Shown in pieces: positions 1 to 7,919 of a stretch of DNA of 23,058 nt; position 1 is the stretch's first letter; each line of letters opens with the position of its first letter. The notes beneath the pieces were generated by a model. The model was not told where the DNA came from. It made no database searches and saw nothing but the letters and a program-made list of their open reading frames with translations. The stretch comes from Clostridiales bacterium (GTDB lineage: Bacteria > Bacillota_A > Clostridia > Saccharofermentanales > Saccharofermentanaceae), in assembly GCA_017537905.1 (NCBI GenBank), contig JAFYJX010000027.1, positions 1-23,058 on the forward strand, in the 5' to 3' direction. A program made the position numbers and the translations under genes.

Positions 1-79
1 CAGGCCCTCTCTGATGAGGTATGCAAATAATGAACAATCTTTTGTCGACTTTTCGTGCAAATTTTTGTATCACATTGCT

Positions 80-107
80 TTGAAATATTTTGTTACTTAG
101 ATATCAT
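80..107 (+). promoter_or_regulatory. Putative sigma-A promoter for the PRPP synthetase / rqcH operon
   Basis: The -35 box TTGAAA (80-85) and -10 box TATCAT (102-107) each differ by one base from consensus and are 16 bp apart. Transcription would start near 114 and leave a leader of about 40 nt before the ATG at 155. The surrounding 154-base stretch is AT-rich and I see no riboswitch fold or other gene in it. Confidence 0.5.
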
Positions 108-154
108 TTAATTAGCTTCATTTTTCAGCTTCGTCAGGGGGTTATCCGGTTGCC

Positions 155-1405
155 ATGAGTGACGTGGAAGTCAGCAAGGAATATAAGCCTATAACTTTGG
201 CACCATTCGGCCCTATCGGCATTATTTCGCATACTTCCAATAAAGAATTTGTTAAACGTGTTTCTGACAACCTTTCCGACAGAAGAAAGAAGCGTTCCCA
301 GAGACCTGAAAATATTTATTCAAATACCCCCGGCTATTGCCGTGACAGCTATATGTTTGATTCCGATCTGGTGCGTTTCCAGACCGGCGAGGGCAAGTTT
401 ACAATAGGTGAGAGCGTAAGAGGCCACGATATTTTCGTCATTACCGATGTCCTCTCACATAATATGGAGATCGAGCTCGCTGACGGTTCACATGTCATCT
501 CCCCTGATGACCAGTATATGGACCTTTTGAGGATCCTCTCCACTCTTAAGGGCAAGGCTAAGAGAGTCAACGTCATCATGCCTTTCGTTTATGAAGGAAG
601 GCGCGAAAAGCTTGATTCCCACAGAGAATCCTACGATTGTGCAGATATGCTCAAGAAGCTTTATGAGTTGGGCGTATCCAATCTCATTGTTTTCGATCCT
701 CACGACGAGAGAATTGCGAATGCGGTTCCTCTTATGTCAATTGAAATGCCCCGCTGCCAGTTCAAGATGACTTCGACTCTCTTGAACAAGTTCGGAACAC
801 TCAGTTTGGACAAAGAAAACACGCTCGTGGTAAGCCCTGATGAAACCGGTGTATCGCGGGCGATTTTTTACGCTTCCAATCTGGGACTTCCTTTGAGCCT
901 TTTCTACCGCAAATATACGGGCAGGCCGGGCCAGGACGGCAGGATCTTCGAATATCTCGGAGAAGATGTCACAGGTAAGGATATCCTCCTTATCGATGAC
1001 ATGATCAATTCAGGAAACACCATGTTCAGGACTGCTGAGCAGTTACATGCCGCCGGTGCCAAAGACATATACTGCCTTGCACCGTTTGCACTTTTCACTA
1101 ACGGCCTTGAAGAATTTGACAGAAAATTCGAAGAAGGTGTTTTCAAGTGCATATGCACGACCAATCTTATCTATGCACCCGAAGAACTTCAGTCACGCGA
1201 ATGGTATCTGGCTGCAGACATGGTGCCTTATGTAAGCAGGATCATAGACGCGCTTAACGCTGATGAATCTGTTTACGACCTCATTAATTCGACTTCAAGA
1301 CTCCAGGATCTCAAGAGCCAGATGAGAATCGATGAGCTTATTGACGAAAACGATCAAAGCAAACCAGTAAATACAAATAACCAAGACGAACCTATTAAGG
1401 AATGA
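155..1405 (+). CDS. Divergent PRPP synthetase paralog, possibly regulatory
   Basis: This 416-residue protein belongs to the ribose-phosphate pyrophosphokinase family, which makes PRPP from ribose 5-phosphate and ATP in the cytosol. It is longer than the usual ~315 residues, with extra N- and C-terminal segments. Visible family landmarks are the motif around catalytic His183 (DPHDERIANA, 181-190), a SPDETGVSRA segment (227-236; usually SPDxGG) and the PRPP-binding loop DDMINSGNT (281-289). The catalytic flexible loop, K-R-R in active enzymes, is R252-K253-Y254 here, so both functional residues are changed. The next gene is a paralog that keeps K-R-R, with 16 bp between them. I infer a regulatory or modified-specificity subunit. 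The ATG at 155 is the only plausible start; a purine-rich AGGGGG lies about 13 nt upstream, a poor spacing. The C-terminal ~30 residues are polar and low in complexity. Confidence 0.85.
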   Translation: MSDVEVSKEYKPITLAPFGPIGIISHTSNKEFVKRVSDNLSDRRKKRSQRPENIYSNTPGYCRDSYMFDSDLVRFQTGEGKFTIGESVRGHDIFVITDVLSHNMEIELADGSHVISPDDQYMDLLRILSTLKGKAKRVNVIMPFVYEGRREKLDSHRESYDCADMLKKLYELGVSNLIVFDPHDERIANAVPLMSIEMPRCQFKMTSTLLNKFGTLSLDKENTLVVSPDETGVSRAIFYASNLGLPLSLFYRKYTGRPGQDGRIFEYLGEDVTGKDILLIDDMINSGNTMFRTAEQLHAAGAKDIYCLAPFALFTNGLEEFDRKFEEGVFKCICTTNLIYAPEELQSREWYLAADMVPYVSRIIDALNADESVYDLINSTSRLQDLKSQMRIDELIDENDQSKPVNTNNQDEPIKE

Positions 1406-1421
1406 AAGGCAGGCTGCAATT

Positions 1422-2627
1422 ATGACATCAGCATCTGACGAGAGAGCTTATTCCCGCTACGACCAATACGGCGACAACCCCATGGCGCCGGTAGGACCTA
1501 TTGGACTTATTGCTCTTAGAGGAAGCGAGGACTTCACTAAGAAGGTCAACTTCTACCTCAACAAGAGACGTAACGAGTACCAGAAAGAGCAGATCGTTAA
1601 CACCTACCCCGGATTCTTTAGAGAGGATTATACGATCCCCGTTGAGAATGCGAGATTCTCATCAGGCGAAGGTAAGGCTGTCGTTAAGAACACAGTAAGA
1701 GGCCATGACCTCTACCTCATCAGCGACATCATGAACTGCTCCTGCACTTACAAGATGTTCGGCCAGGACAACAGAATGAGCCCTGACGATCACTATCAGG
1801 ATCTTAAGCGTGTCATCCTCGCATGCTCCGGTAAATCCAGAAGAATCAACGTCATCATGCCTTTCCTTTATGAGAGCCGCCAGCACAAGAGAAACTCCAG
1901 AGAATCCCTGGACTGCGCTTTCGCACTTGAAGAGCTCTACAATCTCGGCGTTGCAAACATCATCACTTTCGATGCTCACGACGAGCGAGTAGCAAATGCT
2001 ATTCCTCTCGCAGGTTTCGAGAGCCTCCCTACCGCTTACCAGATCATCAAGGAAATGTACCGCCAGGTACCTGACCTCCAGTTCTCAAACGGTAAGTTCA
2101 TGATCATCTCACCTGATGAAGGCGGTATCGGCAGAGCAATGTACTACGCTTCCATCCTGGGTGTCCCTCTCGGAACATTCTATAAGAGAAGAGACTACAC
2201 AAGAGTCGTTGACGGCAAGAACCCCATCGTAGCTCACGAATTCCTTGGTGATTCCGTCCAGGACATGGATATTCTTATAGTTGATGACATGATCTCTTCC
2301 GGTGATTCCATGATCGACATCGCAAAGAAGATGAAGGATAAGGGCGCCAGAAAAGTATTCTGCGCAGTTACATTCGGTCTCTTCACAGAAGGCATCGATA
2401 AGTTCAATGCAGCATATGAAGAAGGCGTAATCGACAAGGTTTTCGCTACAAACCTCATCTACAGAAGACCTGAGCTCTTAGAGGCTCCGTGGTTTGCAGA
2501 TGTTAACCTCTGCAAGTTCGTAGCTCTCCTTATCGACGCTATCAACCACGATGCTTCCCTCTCAAGCCTCATCAATCCTACCGAGAAGATCAAGAAGCTT
2601 CTCAAGGAAAAGGAGAACATCGGCTGA
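1422..2627 (+). CDS. prs: Ribose-phosphate pyrophosphokinase (PRPP synthetase), long form
   Basis: This 401-residue PRPP synthetase homolog would supply PRPP for purine, pyrimidine, histidine and NAD synthesis. It keeps the main features: His186 within DAHDERVANA (184-193), SPDEGGIGRA (230-239) with the usual double glycine, the catalytic loop K255-R256-R257, and the PRPP loop VDDMISSGDSM (287-297). An N-terminal extension of about 20 residues and the insertions match the upstream paralog. It lies 16 bp after that gene and 2 bp before the small membrane protein, so the genes are probably co-transcribed. An AGG-rich stretch precedes the ATG. Divergence from canonical Prs (the YARQDRK segment is YESRQHKR here) means biochemical identity is inferred. 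It is the likelier active member of the pair. Confidence 0.88.
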   Translation: MTSASDERAYSRYDQYGDNPMAPVGPIGLIALRGSEDFTKKVNFYLNKRRNEYQKEQIVNTYPGFFREDYTIPVENARFSSGEGKAVVKNTVRGHDLYLISDIMNCSCTYKMFGQDNRMSPDDHYQDLKRVILACSGKSRRINVIMPFLYESRQHKRNSRESLDCAFALEELYNLGVANIITFDAHDERVANAIPLAGFESLPTAYQIIKEMYRQVPDLQFSNGKFMIISPDEGGIGRAMYYASILGVPLGTFYKRRDYTRVVDGKNPIVAHEFLGDSVQDMDILIVDDMISSGDSMIDIAKKMKDKGARKVFCAVTFGLFTEGIDKFNAAYEEGVIDKVFATNLIYRRPELLEAPWFADVNLCKFVALLIDAINHDASLSSLINPTEKIKKLLKEKENIG

Positions 2628-2629
2628 TA

Positions 2630-3007
2630 ATGGCTAATTCAGGCAGATCCGGTTCTTCAAGGAAAACAAAAAGCACTTCGAAAAAGACTACGAGAAGCTC
2701 TGCTTCCCGCAGTTCTTCTTCGCGCGGAAATTCCAGAAAGAACGTACAAGTTCAGGAAGAATCAGGATTTGCAGGTGTTATCAAGAAGTTTGCCTCATCA
2801 AAGGCCGCTTCCCCCATTATCTTTATCGCTGCGGTATTGCTCATCGTCGGCATAGACCTTCTCGTCAGCTGGAATAAGTATGAGTTATTCTTCAAGATCT
2901 TAGGCATTGAAGTCCTCATTGCCGTAGTCGTATGGATCATCCTTACACTTGTATTCTCGAGAAAAACGAATAGCGATTCCGAAGACGAGTACGAAGACGA
3001 GGTATAA
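2630..3007 (+). CDS. Small two-pass membrane protein with basic Ser-rich N-terminus
   Basis: I do not recognise this 125-residue protein. Residues 1-42 are almost entirely Ser, Arg, Lys, Thr and Gly and probably disordered. Two hydrophobic helices follow (about 60-80 and 88-110), and the tail from 114 is strongly acidic (SEDEYEDEV). By the positive-inside rule both termini are probably cytoplasmic, with a short outside turn. The ATG comes 2 bp after the prs stop, and the rqcH TTG begins 3 bp after this stop, so it is embedded in the operon and likely translationally coupled. The composition of the head recalls ribosome- or nucleic-acid-contacting tails; given its position before rqcH, a membrane-linked role near ribosomes is possible but purely inferred. 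Confidence 0.75.
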   Translation: MANSGRSGSSRKTKSTSKKTTRSSASRSSSSRGNSRKNVQVQEESGFAGVIKKFASSKAASPIIFIAAVLLIVGIDLLVSWNKYELFFKILGIEVLIAVVVWIILTLVFSRKTNSDSEDEYEDEV

Positions 3008-3010
3008 ACC

Positions 3011-4945
3011 TTGACCTTAGACGGCATTACCTGTCAGCTCCTCTCAAACGAGTTGAATACCGAACTCGAAGGCAAGCGTGTAGACAAGATCTACATGCCG
3101 GACAAGCATACAGTCATTCTCCACATCAGATTTACAGGCGGATACAAAAAACTCCTGATCTCAATAGATCCGGGCGCTCCGAGGATCTGCTTCTGCGAGA
3201 ACACGATCGAGAATCCTTCGATGCCGCCGTCATTCTGCATGCTCCTTCGTAAATATCTTGCAGGTTCCCGCATAGAGAGCGTCACAAACCCCGGTTACGA
3301 GAGGATCATTGAGATCACGGTAAGCAAGTTCGACGAGCTTAAAGACCGCAAGACTTATACCCTCACAGTTGAGCTAATGGGACGTTTTTCAAATCTTGTC
3401 CTCATAAACGAGAACGGCAAGATCTTAGATTCCGCAGTTCACGTTGATTTCTCGGTATCGCGTGTCCGTGAAGTCATGCCTGCAAGAGTCTATATCTATC
3501 CGCCGGCACAGGATAAGCTCAATCCGGATGATGCCCTCAAAATGGCTGATGAAGGCAATCTCCCGATAATGGAATCCGAGATGTCCAGACCCATCGAAAA
3601 GGCCCTCGTCGGCTCCATTAAGGGCCTGTCCCCTATCCTCGCCGCATACATTACGGACAAAGCAGTTTTAGACGACAGAAAGACTGTTTCCATGCTTTCA
3701 GGCGAAGAACAGTCCAGACTCAATTCAGCTGTTAAAGACTTCCTGGCAACGATCGTCAACGGCACATATAAGGCAAGGATCTTCTACGACGAGAGCGGCG
3801 AACCTGCCGACTGCTCAATAGTTGACCTTAAAGGCTATGAGAATAAAAAAGAACTGTCTTCCATCTCAGAAGCTATCAACTTAAGCTACATTGCCAGAGA
3901 TTCAAGGCTCGTCCTTGATATGGGCAGCGACAGATTAAAGCAGATAATCAGCACAGCGCTTGCGAGAGTCATAAAGAAGCGCGAGCTTCATGAACAGGAC
4001 CTCGAAGAAGGCAGAAAAGCCGATCTTTACAAGCATTCCGGTGACTTGATCCTCACCTACAAGTACATGATAAACCAGGGCCAGACGAGCATTACCCTTA
4101 CAGACTATACCGACGAAGGCCAGAAGGATCTTGTGATCGCACTTGACCCTACCCTCGATGCATCCGGAAATGCCCAGGATTACTATAAGAGATTCCATAA
4201 GGCAAAGCGTAAGATGGAGCTTGCCGAGAAATATCTTAAGGAAGACGAGCTTGCAGCCCAGTATCTGAGATCGCTTATGGCTGCCGTTAATGCAGCATCA
4301 AGCCTCGAAGACCTCGATGCGATAAATGAAGAGATCAGAGCTGAGATCGCCGGCGATTCCGGTTTCAGAAAAGGCTCTTCATCAAACAAGAATGCAAATA
4401 CCAACCAGGGCGATCCCAATAAGATGGTCGGTGTCGCAAAATCTGGAAAGGCTTCATCAAGAGCATTAAGAGAAGCCGCAAAGAGAGCAAATCAAGGCAG
4501 ATCAGGCAAGAATCCCAATAAGGAAAAGCCGCTTGCCTTAAGAAGATACATGACTGCTGACGGCTATGAGATCCTGGCAGGAAGAAACAATATCCAGAAC
4601 GACCAGCTCACCTTCCACGTCGCTTCCAGACGTGACTGGTGGTTCCATGTAAAGGGGCTTCCGGGAACACATGTTATCCTTAAGACCAAGCCAAACGAAG
4701 AGATGCCTTCAGACAATGCGGTTTTGGAAGCAGCAAGCCTTGCAGCATTCTTCTCGAAAGCAATAATCCTTGAAGAACACATGACTTCAGGTGATTCCAA
4801 ACCCGGCCAGCTCAAAGCCGAGGTGGACTACTGCCCTGTCTCCCATGTAAAAAAGATTCCGGGAGCAAAGCCCGGAATGGTAATCTACGAAGGTTATTAT
4901 TCTGTTCTTGTTGAAGCGAAAGAGCCTCACTCAAAAGACTTATAG
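3011..4945 (+). CDS. rqcH: RqcH (NFACT family) ribosome quality control protein, TTG start
   Basis: This 644-residue protein is the bacterial Rqc2/NEMF homolog, formerly called fibronectin-binding protein. It binds obstructed 50S subunits carrying peptidyl-tRNA and directs alanine tailing. The N-terminus MTLDGITCQLL and the segment VELMGRFSNLVLIN match NFACT-N. A helical, coiled-coil-like middle runs from about 320 to 450, then a basic linker rich in Lys, Asn and Ser (456-512), then NFACT-R (about 514-640) with the core ASRRDWWFHVKGLPGTHV. The TTG at 3011 is chosen because the family begins at this residue and a GAGGT site lies 7 nt upstream. The residue pair at 97-98 is E-R where B. subtilis RqcH has D97-R98. 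Its 3' end overlaps the convergent queH gene by 19 bp. Confidence 0.93.
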   Translation: MTLDGITCQLLSNELNTELEGKRVDKIYMPDKHTVILHIRFTGGYKKLLISIDPGAPRICFCENTIENPSMPPSFCMLLRKYLAGSRIESVTNPGYERIIEITVSKFDELKDRKTYTLTVELMGRFSNLVLINENGKILDSAVHVDFSVSRVREVMPARVYIYPPAQDKLNPDDALKMADEGNLPIMESEMSRPIEKALVGSIKGLSPILAAYITDKAVLDDRKTVSMLSGEEQSRLNSAVKDFLATIVNGTYKARIFYDESGEPADCSIVDLKGYENKKELSSISEAINLSYIARDSRLVLDMGSDRLKQIISTALARVIKKRELHEQDLEEGRKADLYKHSGDLILTYKYMINQGQTSITLTDYTDEGQKDLVIALDPTLDASGNAQDYYKRFHKAKRKMELAEKYLKEDELAAQYLRSLMAAVNAASSLEDLDAINEEIRAEIAGDSGFRKGSSSNKNANTNQGDPNKMVGVAKSGKASSRALREAAKRANQGRSGKNPNKEKPLALRRYMTADGYEILAGRNNIQNDQLTFHVASRRDWWFHVKGLPGTHVILKTKPNEEMPSDNAVLEAASLAAFFSKAIILEEHMTSGDSKPGQLKAEVDYCPVSHVKKIPGAKPGMVIYEGYYSVLVEAKEPHSKDL

Positions 4946-5487
4946 ATCTTATCCCTGAATTTGGATTCTTCGAGTGAGAATATGCAGCCGCAGTATTTCT
5001 GCCTGTATAGACCGATCTCTCTTGCCATATCCTGACCCTGTCTGAAGCCCGGTCTGAAATCCATATATTCGAACTTTACGCCGTACAAAGACGCCTTCTT
5101 ATCACTTATCTCAGCGATCTTATCGTGTTGCTGGTAAGGGCTTACCAAAAGCGTTGTACAAAAGGACTCATAACCGTTTTCCGAAGCAAACTTGGCGACG
5201 CTGTCCATACGGATGTCGTAGCACATCTCGCATCTGGATGAAAACTCATCAAGATAGCTTTTGGACAGCCAGTAATCCTGCATGCATTCAGTGCCCACGG
5301 ATATGAGCTTTACGCCATAATGGTCACAGGCTTTCTGGAGATTCTCATGACGTCTGTCAAATTCGAACTGGGGCTGGATATTAGGGTTATACCAGAAACA
5401 GTCAAAATCCTTTGCCTGTGTCAGCAAAAGATCCACAGGATACATGGCGCAAGGGCCGCAGCAACAATGAAGGAGCATCTTCCCCAT
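4927..5487 (-). CDS. queH: Epoxyqueuosine reductase QueH
   Basis: This 186-residue protein is of the QueH (former DUF208) family, which reduces epoxyqueuosine to queuosine in the tRNA anticodon wobble position, replacing the cobalamin enzyme QueG. The cysteine pattern is typical: HCCCGPC at 7-13, RCEMC (C86, C89) and YCGC (C166, C168), which should hold an Fe-S cluster and a second metal. Length matches the short form of the family. It starts in a TGATG overlap with the ruvB stop, so it is the last gene of the ruvCAB operon, and its 3' end runs 19 bp into convergent rqcH. Identification by motifs is strong. Confidence 0.93.
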   Translation of the reverse strand: MGKMLLHCCCGPCAMYPVDLLLTQAKDFDCFWYNPNIQPQFEFDRRHENLQKACDHYGVKLISVGTECMQDYWLSKSYLDEFSSRCEMCYDIRMDSVAKFASENGYESFCTTLLVSPYQQHDKIAEISDKKASLYGVKFEYMDFRPGFRQGQDMAREIGLYRQKYCGCIFSLEESKFRDKIYKSFE

Positions 5488-6611
5488 CAGTTGTTATCAC
5501 CGTTCCTTTCGGAATTCTGCCAGTCCTCAATCGATATATTCTCGTAGCGCGGAGGCACAGTCTCTGCGTTCTTCATTCCGGTAATAAATGACGGAGGAGG
5601 AGTCATGCCTAAGTGCTCGAAAGCCCTTAAAGTAAGCATTCTTCCTCTGGGTGTCTTATGAAGGAAGCCGTTCTGCAACAAGAAAGGCTCGTAAACGTCC
5701 TCGATCGTTATTGGATCTTCGCCCGTGCAGGCAGCCAGAGTCTCAAGACCTACAGGACCGCCCTTAAAGATATCGGCAATCGAAGTAAGGAGTCTTCTGT
5801 CGACAGCATCAAGGCCCAGTTCGTCGATATCCAGAGCCTTAAGACCATAGTCGGAAACTTCCTTATCGATCGTATCCTTTTCGAGATATGAAGCGAAGTC
5901 TCTCATACGCTTAAGAAGCCTTATTGCGATTCTCGGTGTACCGCGGGATCTTGAAGCGATATTCCTTAAGCCCTCTTCGTTAATGGCGATACCGAGCAAA
6001 GCCGCGTCGCGCTTTAAGATCTCCATGAGATCTTCTGTCTCATAGAGCTCTAAGCGGTGGATCATGCCGAAGCGGTCTCTTAGAGGAGCCGAGAGCATAC
6101 CTGCCCTGGTCGTCGCGCCAACCAATGTAAAGTGCGGAAGATCGAGTCTTACGGACCTCGCTGCAGGACCTTTGCCGATCATGAGATCCAGGCAGTAATC
6201 CTCCATCGCGGGATAAAGGACTTCTTCGACATTTTTATTAAGTCTGTGGATCTCATCGATAAAGAGAACTTCATTCTCGTTAAGATTCGTAAGGAGAGCA
6301 GCGAGATCACCGGCCTTCTCAATAGAAGGACCTGTTGTGATATGCATCGCGACACCCATCTCGGATGCAATGATTCCGGCAAGTGTAGTCTTGCCCAATC
6401 CCGGAGGACCATATAAAAGAACGTGGTCTAAGGCTTCTCCACGCTTCTTGGCAGCATCGATAAAGATCTTAAGATTTGTCTTGACCTTAGTCTGGCCGGA
6501 GTATTCTTCGAAGGTAACAGGCCTTAAAGCCTTCTCCTCGTTATCGCCCGGCTGTCTGAGCCTGCCCAGGACGCGCTCTTCCTCATTCTCATGTTCGTTA
6601 AAATTCATCAT
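5487..6611 (-). CDS. ruvB: Holliday junction branch migration ATPase RuvB
   Basis: RuvB is the AAA+ motor that, with RuvA, moves Holliday junctions during recombination repair. The protein shows Walker A GPPGLGKT (68-75), Walker B with DEIH (119-122), the sensor segment GATTRAG (165-171) and a C-terminal winged helix. At 374 residues it is somewhat longer than the usual ~335-345, with an extra tail after about residue 350 ending in a polar stretch. Two ATG codons stand in tandem at the start (6611 and 6608); which is used cannot be decided. It follows ruvA by 12 bp and overlaps queH by one base. Confidence 0.97.
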   Translation of the reverse strand: MMNFNEHENEEERVLGRLRQPGDNEEKALRPVTFEEYSGQTKVKTNLKIFIDAAKKRGEALDHVLLYGPPGLGKTTLAGIIASEMGVAMHITTGPSIEKAGDLAALLTNLNENEVLFIDEIHRLNKNVEEVLYPAMEDYCLDLMIGKGPAARSVRLDLPHFTLVGATTRAGMLSAPLRDRFGMIHRLELYETEDLMEILKRDAALLGIAINEEGLRNIASRSRGTPRIAIRLLKRMRDFASYLEKDTIDKEVSDYGLKALDIDELGLDAVDRRLLTSIADIFKGGPVGLETLAACTGEDPITIEDVYEPFLLQNGFLHKTPRGRMLTLRAFEHLGMTPPPSFITGMKNAETVPPRYENISIEDWQNSERNGDNN

Positions 6612-6623
6612 CAGCCTGATACC

Positions 6624-7250
6624 TTATAAGAACTTCTTTCCCGAAGCGATCTTCAACGCCTTACGGATAAGGTCTTCAAGACCGATTCCGTCTTCGTAGC
6701 CTGCTGCTACTGCTTCTGCCGCTTCCTGATCTTTATATCCTAACACAACGAGCGCGCCGACAGCATCCTGCATGACACCGGTATCCCCGCCTGCGGAAAC
6801 GGCCATCGCAACAGGTGTGGCGCTTACTGAAGCAGAACCTCCGAGCTGTGCCTTAAGCTTATCCTTAAGCTCTAATATGATCCTCTCTGCAGTCTTCTTG
6901 CCAAGACCCTTAACGCCGGTAAGGAGAGAAACATTATTGCTCATTACCGCTGCAGCGATCTGCTCTGCTGACAATGAAGCACAGATTGTATGCGCAACCT
7001 TAGGTCCTATACCGCTTACCGTAATGAGCTTTAAGAACATCTCCTTCTGGTCTCGGGAATTAAAACCGTAAAGGGATATATCGTCTTCTTTTACACTCTG
7101 GTAGAGATATACGGTAACTTCATCGCCGATACCTCCGATCTCAGCGGAGATCCCCAGAGGGCAGTTGATGAGATAACCTATACCGTTATTCTCTATCACG
7201 ATCTGCTGGTCATTACGTTCTGTTATAACACCTTTGATATATGCGTACAT
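6624..7250 (-). CDS. ruvA: Holliday junction DNA helicase subunit RuvA
   Basis: RuvA binds four-way junctions as a tetramer and loads RuvB. The 208-residue protein begins MYAYIKG as is typical of the OB-fold domain I, has helix-hairpin-helix segments (TVSGIGPKVA, GVKGLGKKTAERIILELKDK) and, after a Ser/Ala/Val-rich linker, the RuvB-contacting domain III with ALVVLGYKDQEA. A ribosome site AAGGAG lies about 8 nt before the ATG. It is 42 bp after ruvC and 12 bp before ruvB. Confidence 0.97.
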   Translation of the reverse strand: MYAYIKGVITERNDQQIVIENNGIGYLINCPLGISAEIGGIGDEVTVYLYQSVKEDDISLYGFNSRDQKEMFLKLITVSGIGPKVAHTICASLSAEQIAAAVMSNNVSLLTGVKGLGKKTAERIILELKDKLKAQLGGSASVSATPVAMAVSAGGDTGVMQDAVGALVVLGYKDQEAAEAVAAGYEDGIGLEDLIRKALKIASGKKFL

Positions 7251-7292
7251 TCAAGTTCTCCTTAAGACATATAGGACTATTCTATCAATAAA

Positions 7293-7859
7293 TCAGACAA
7301 ATCCCTGATTGCGGTTCGAGTATCCGTAACGGCCGTACTGGTAACCGGATACTGCCTTGCCTGCAAAAGCCGTTCCCGTATTGGCAAGAGTTATAGCCAA
7401 TGCCAGTGCATCTGCCGCATCGTCGGGCTTCGGTACTTCCTTAAGGCCCAGAATGGATTTGGTCATTAACTGTACCTGCTTCTTCTCGGCCTTGCCGTAG
7501 CCTGTAATGGCGAGCTTTACCTGGCCGGGAGTGAACTCAAATACCTCAACACCTGCCCTGCCGGCTTCGACGAGAACTGCGCCTCTGGCCTGAGCTGTAC
7601 CTATTACCGTCGTATGGTTATGTCCCATGAAAAGTTCCTCAATAGACATGAAGTCAGGCTTATACTGCTCTAACAGATACCTGACCTTGTCATTGATCGC
7701 GAGAAGCCTTAACGGGAAATCAACACCGGCCTTGGTCTCTATGACACCATAATCGATAACTTCAAACTTGGAGCCGGTCTTATCGATAATGCCGTAACCC
7801 GTGATAGCATAACCCGGGTCGATACCGATTATTCTTTTCTTAACGGGCTCTTTGGTCAT
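7293..7859 (-). CDS. ruvC: Holliday junction resolvase RuvC
   Basis: RuvC cuts Holliday junctions symmetrically. The RNase H-like fold is shown by RIIGIDPGYAITGYG (catalytic Asp14), the SIEELF segment (second acid) and the closing KPDDAADALA motif with two Asp. Length (188 residues) is normal, with about 20 extra polar, Tyr/Gly-rich C-terminal residues. AGGAG stands 5 nt before the ATG at 7859. It is the first gene of ruvC-ruvA-ruvB-queH, and a promoter sits in the 56 bp between it and pdp. Confidence 0.96.
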   Translation of the reverse strand: MTKEPVKKRIIGIDPGYAITGYGIIDKTGSKFEVIDYGVIETKAGVDFPLRLLAINDKVRYLLEQYKPDFMSIEELFMGHNHTTVIGTAQARGAVLVEAGRAGVEVFEFTPGQVKLAITGYGKAEKKQVQLMTKSILGLKEVPKPDDAADALALAITLANTGTAFAGKAVSGYQYGRYGYSNRNQGFV

Positions 7860-7891
7860 AGTACTCCTGTCTTATATAAACATTTGTTCGT

Positions 7892-7919
7892 ATTATACAT
7901 TAACGGCATAACAAATCAA
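7892..7919 (-). promoter_or_regulatory. Promoter of the ruvCAB-queH operon
   Basis: On the minus strand TTGATT (7919-7914) and a perfect TATAAT (7897-7892) are 16 bp apart, giving a start near 7885 and a leader of about 25 nt. The -35 box overlaps the pdp stop codon. I saw no LexA-type operator around it. Confidence 0.6.

Noticed and set aside
1..154. Possible riboswitch or attenuator before the PRPP synthetase genes
   Set aside because: The predicted leader is only about 40 nt and shows no recognisable aptamer or terminator hairpin.
4926..4978. 7-bp inverted repeat CTCACTC/GAGTGAG at the rqcH-queH junction
   Set aside because: The loop is 39 nt, there is no T-run, and both arms are coding sequence, so it is not a convincing terminator.
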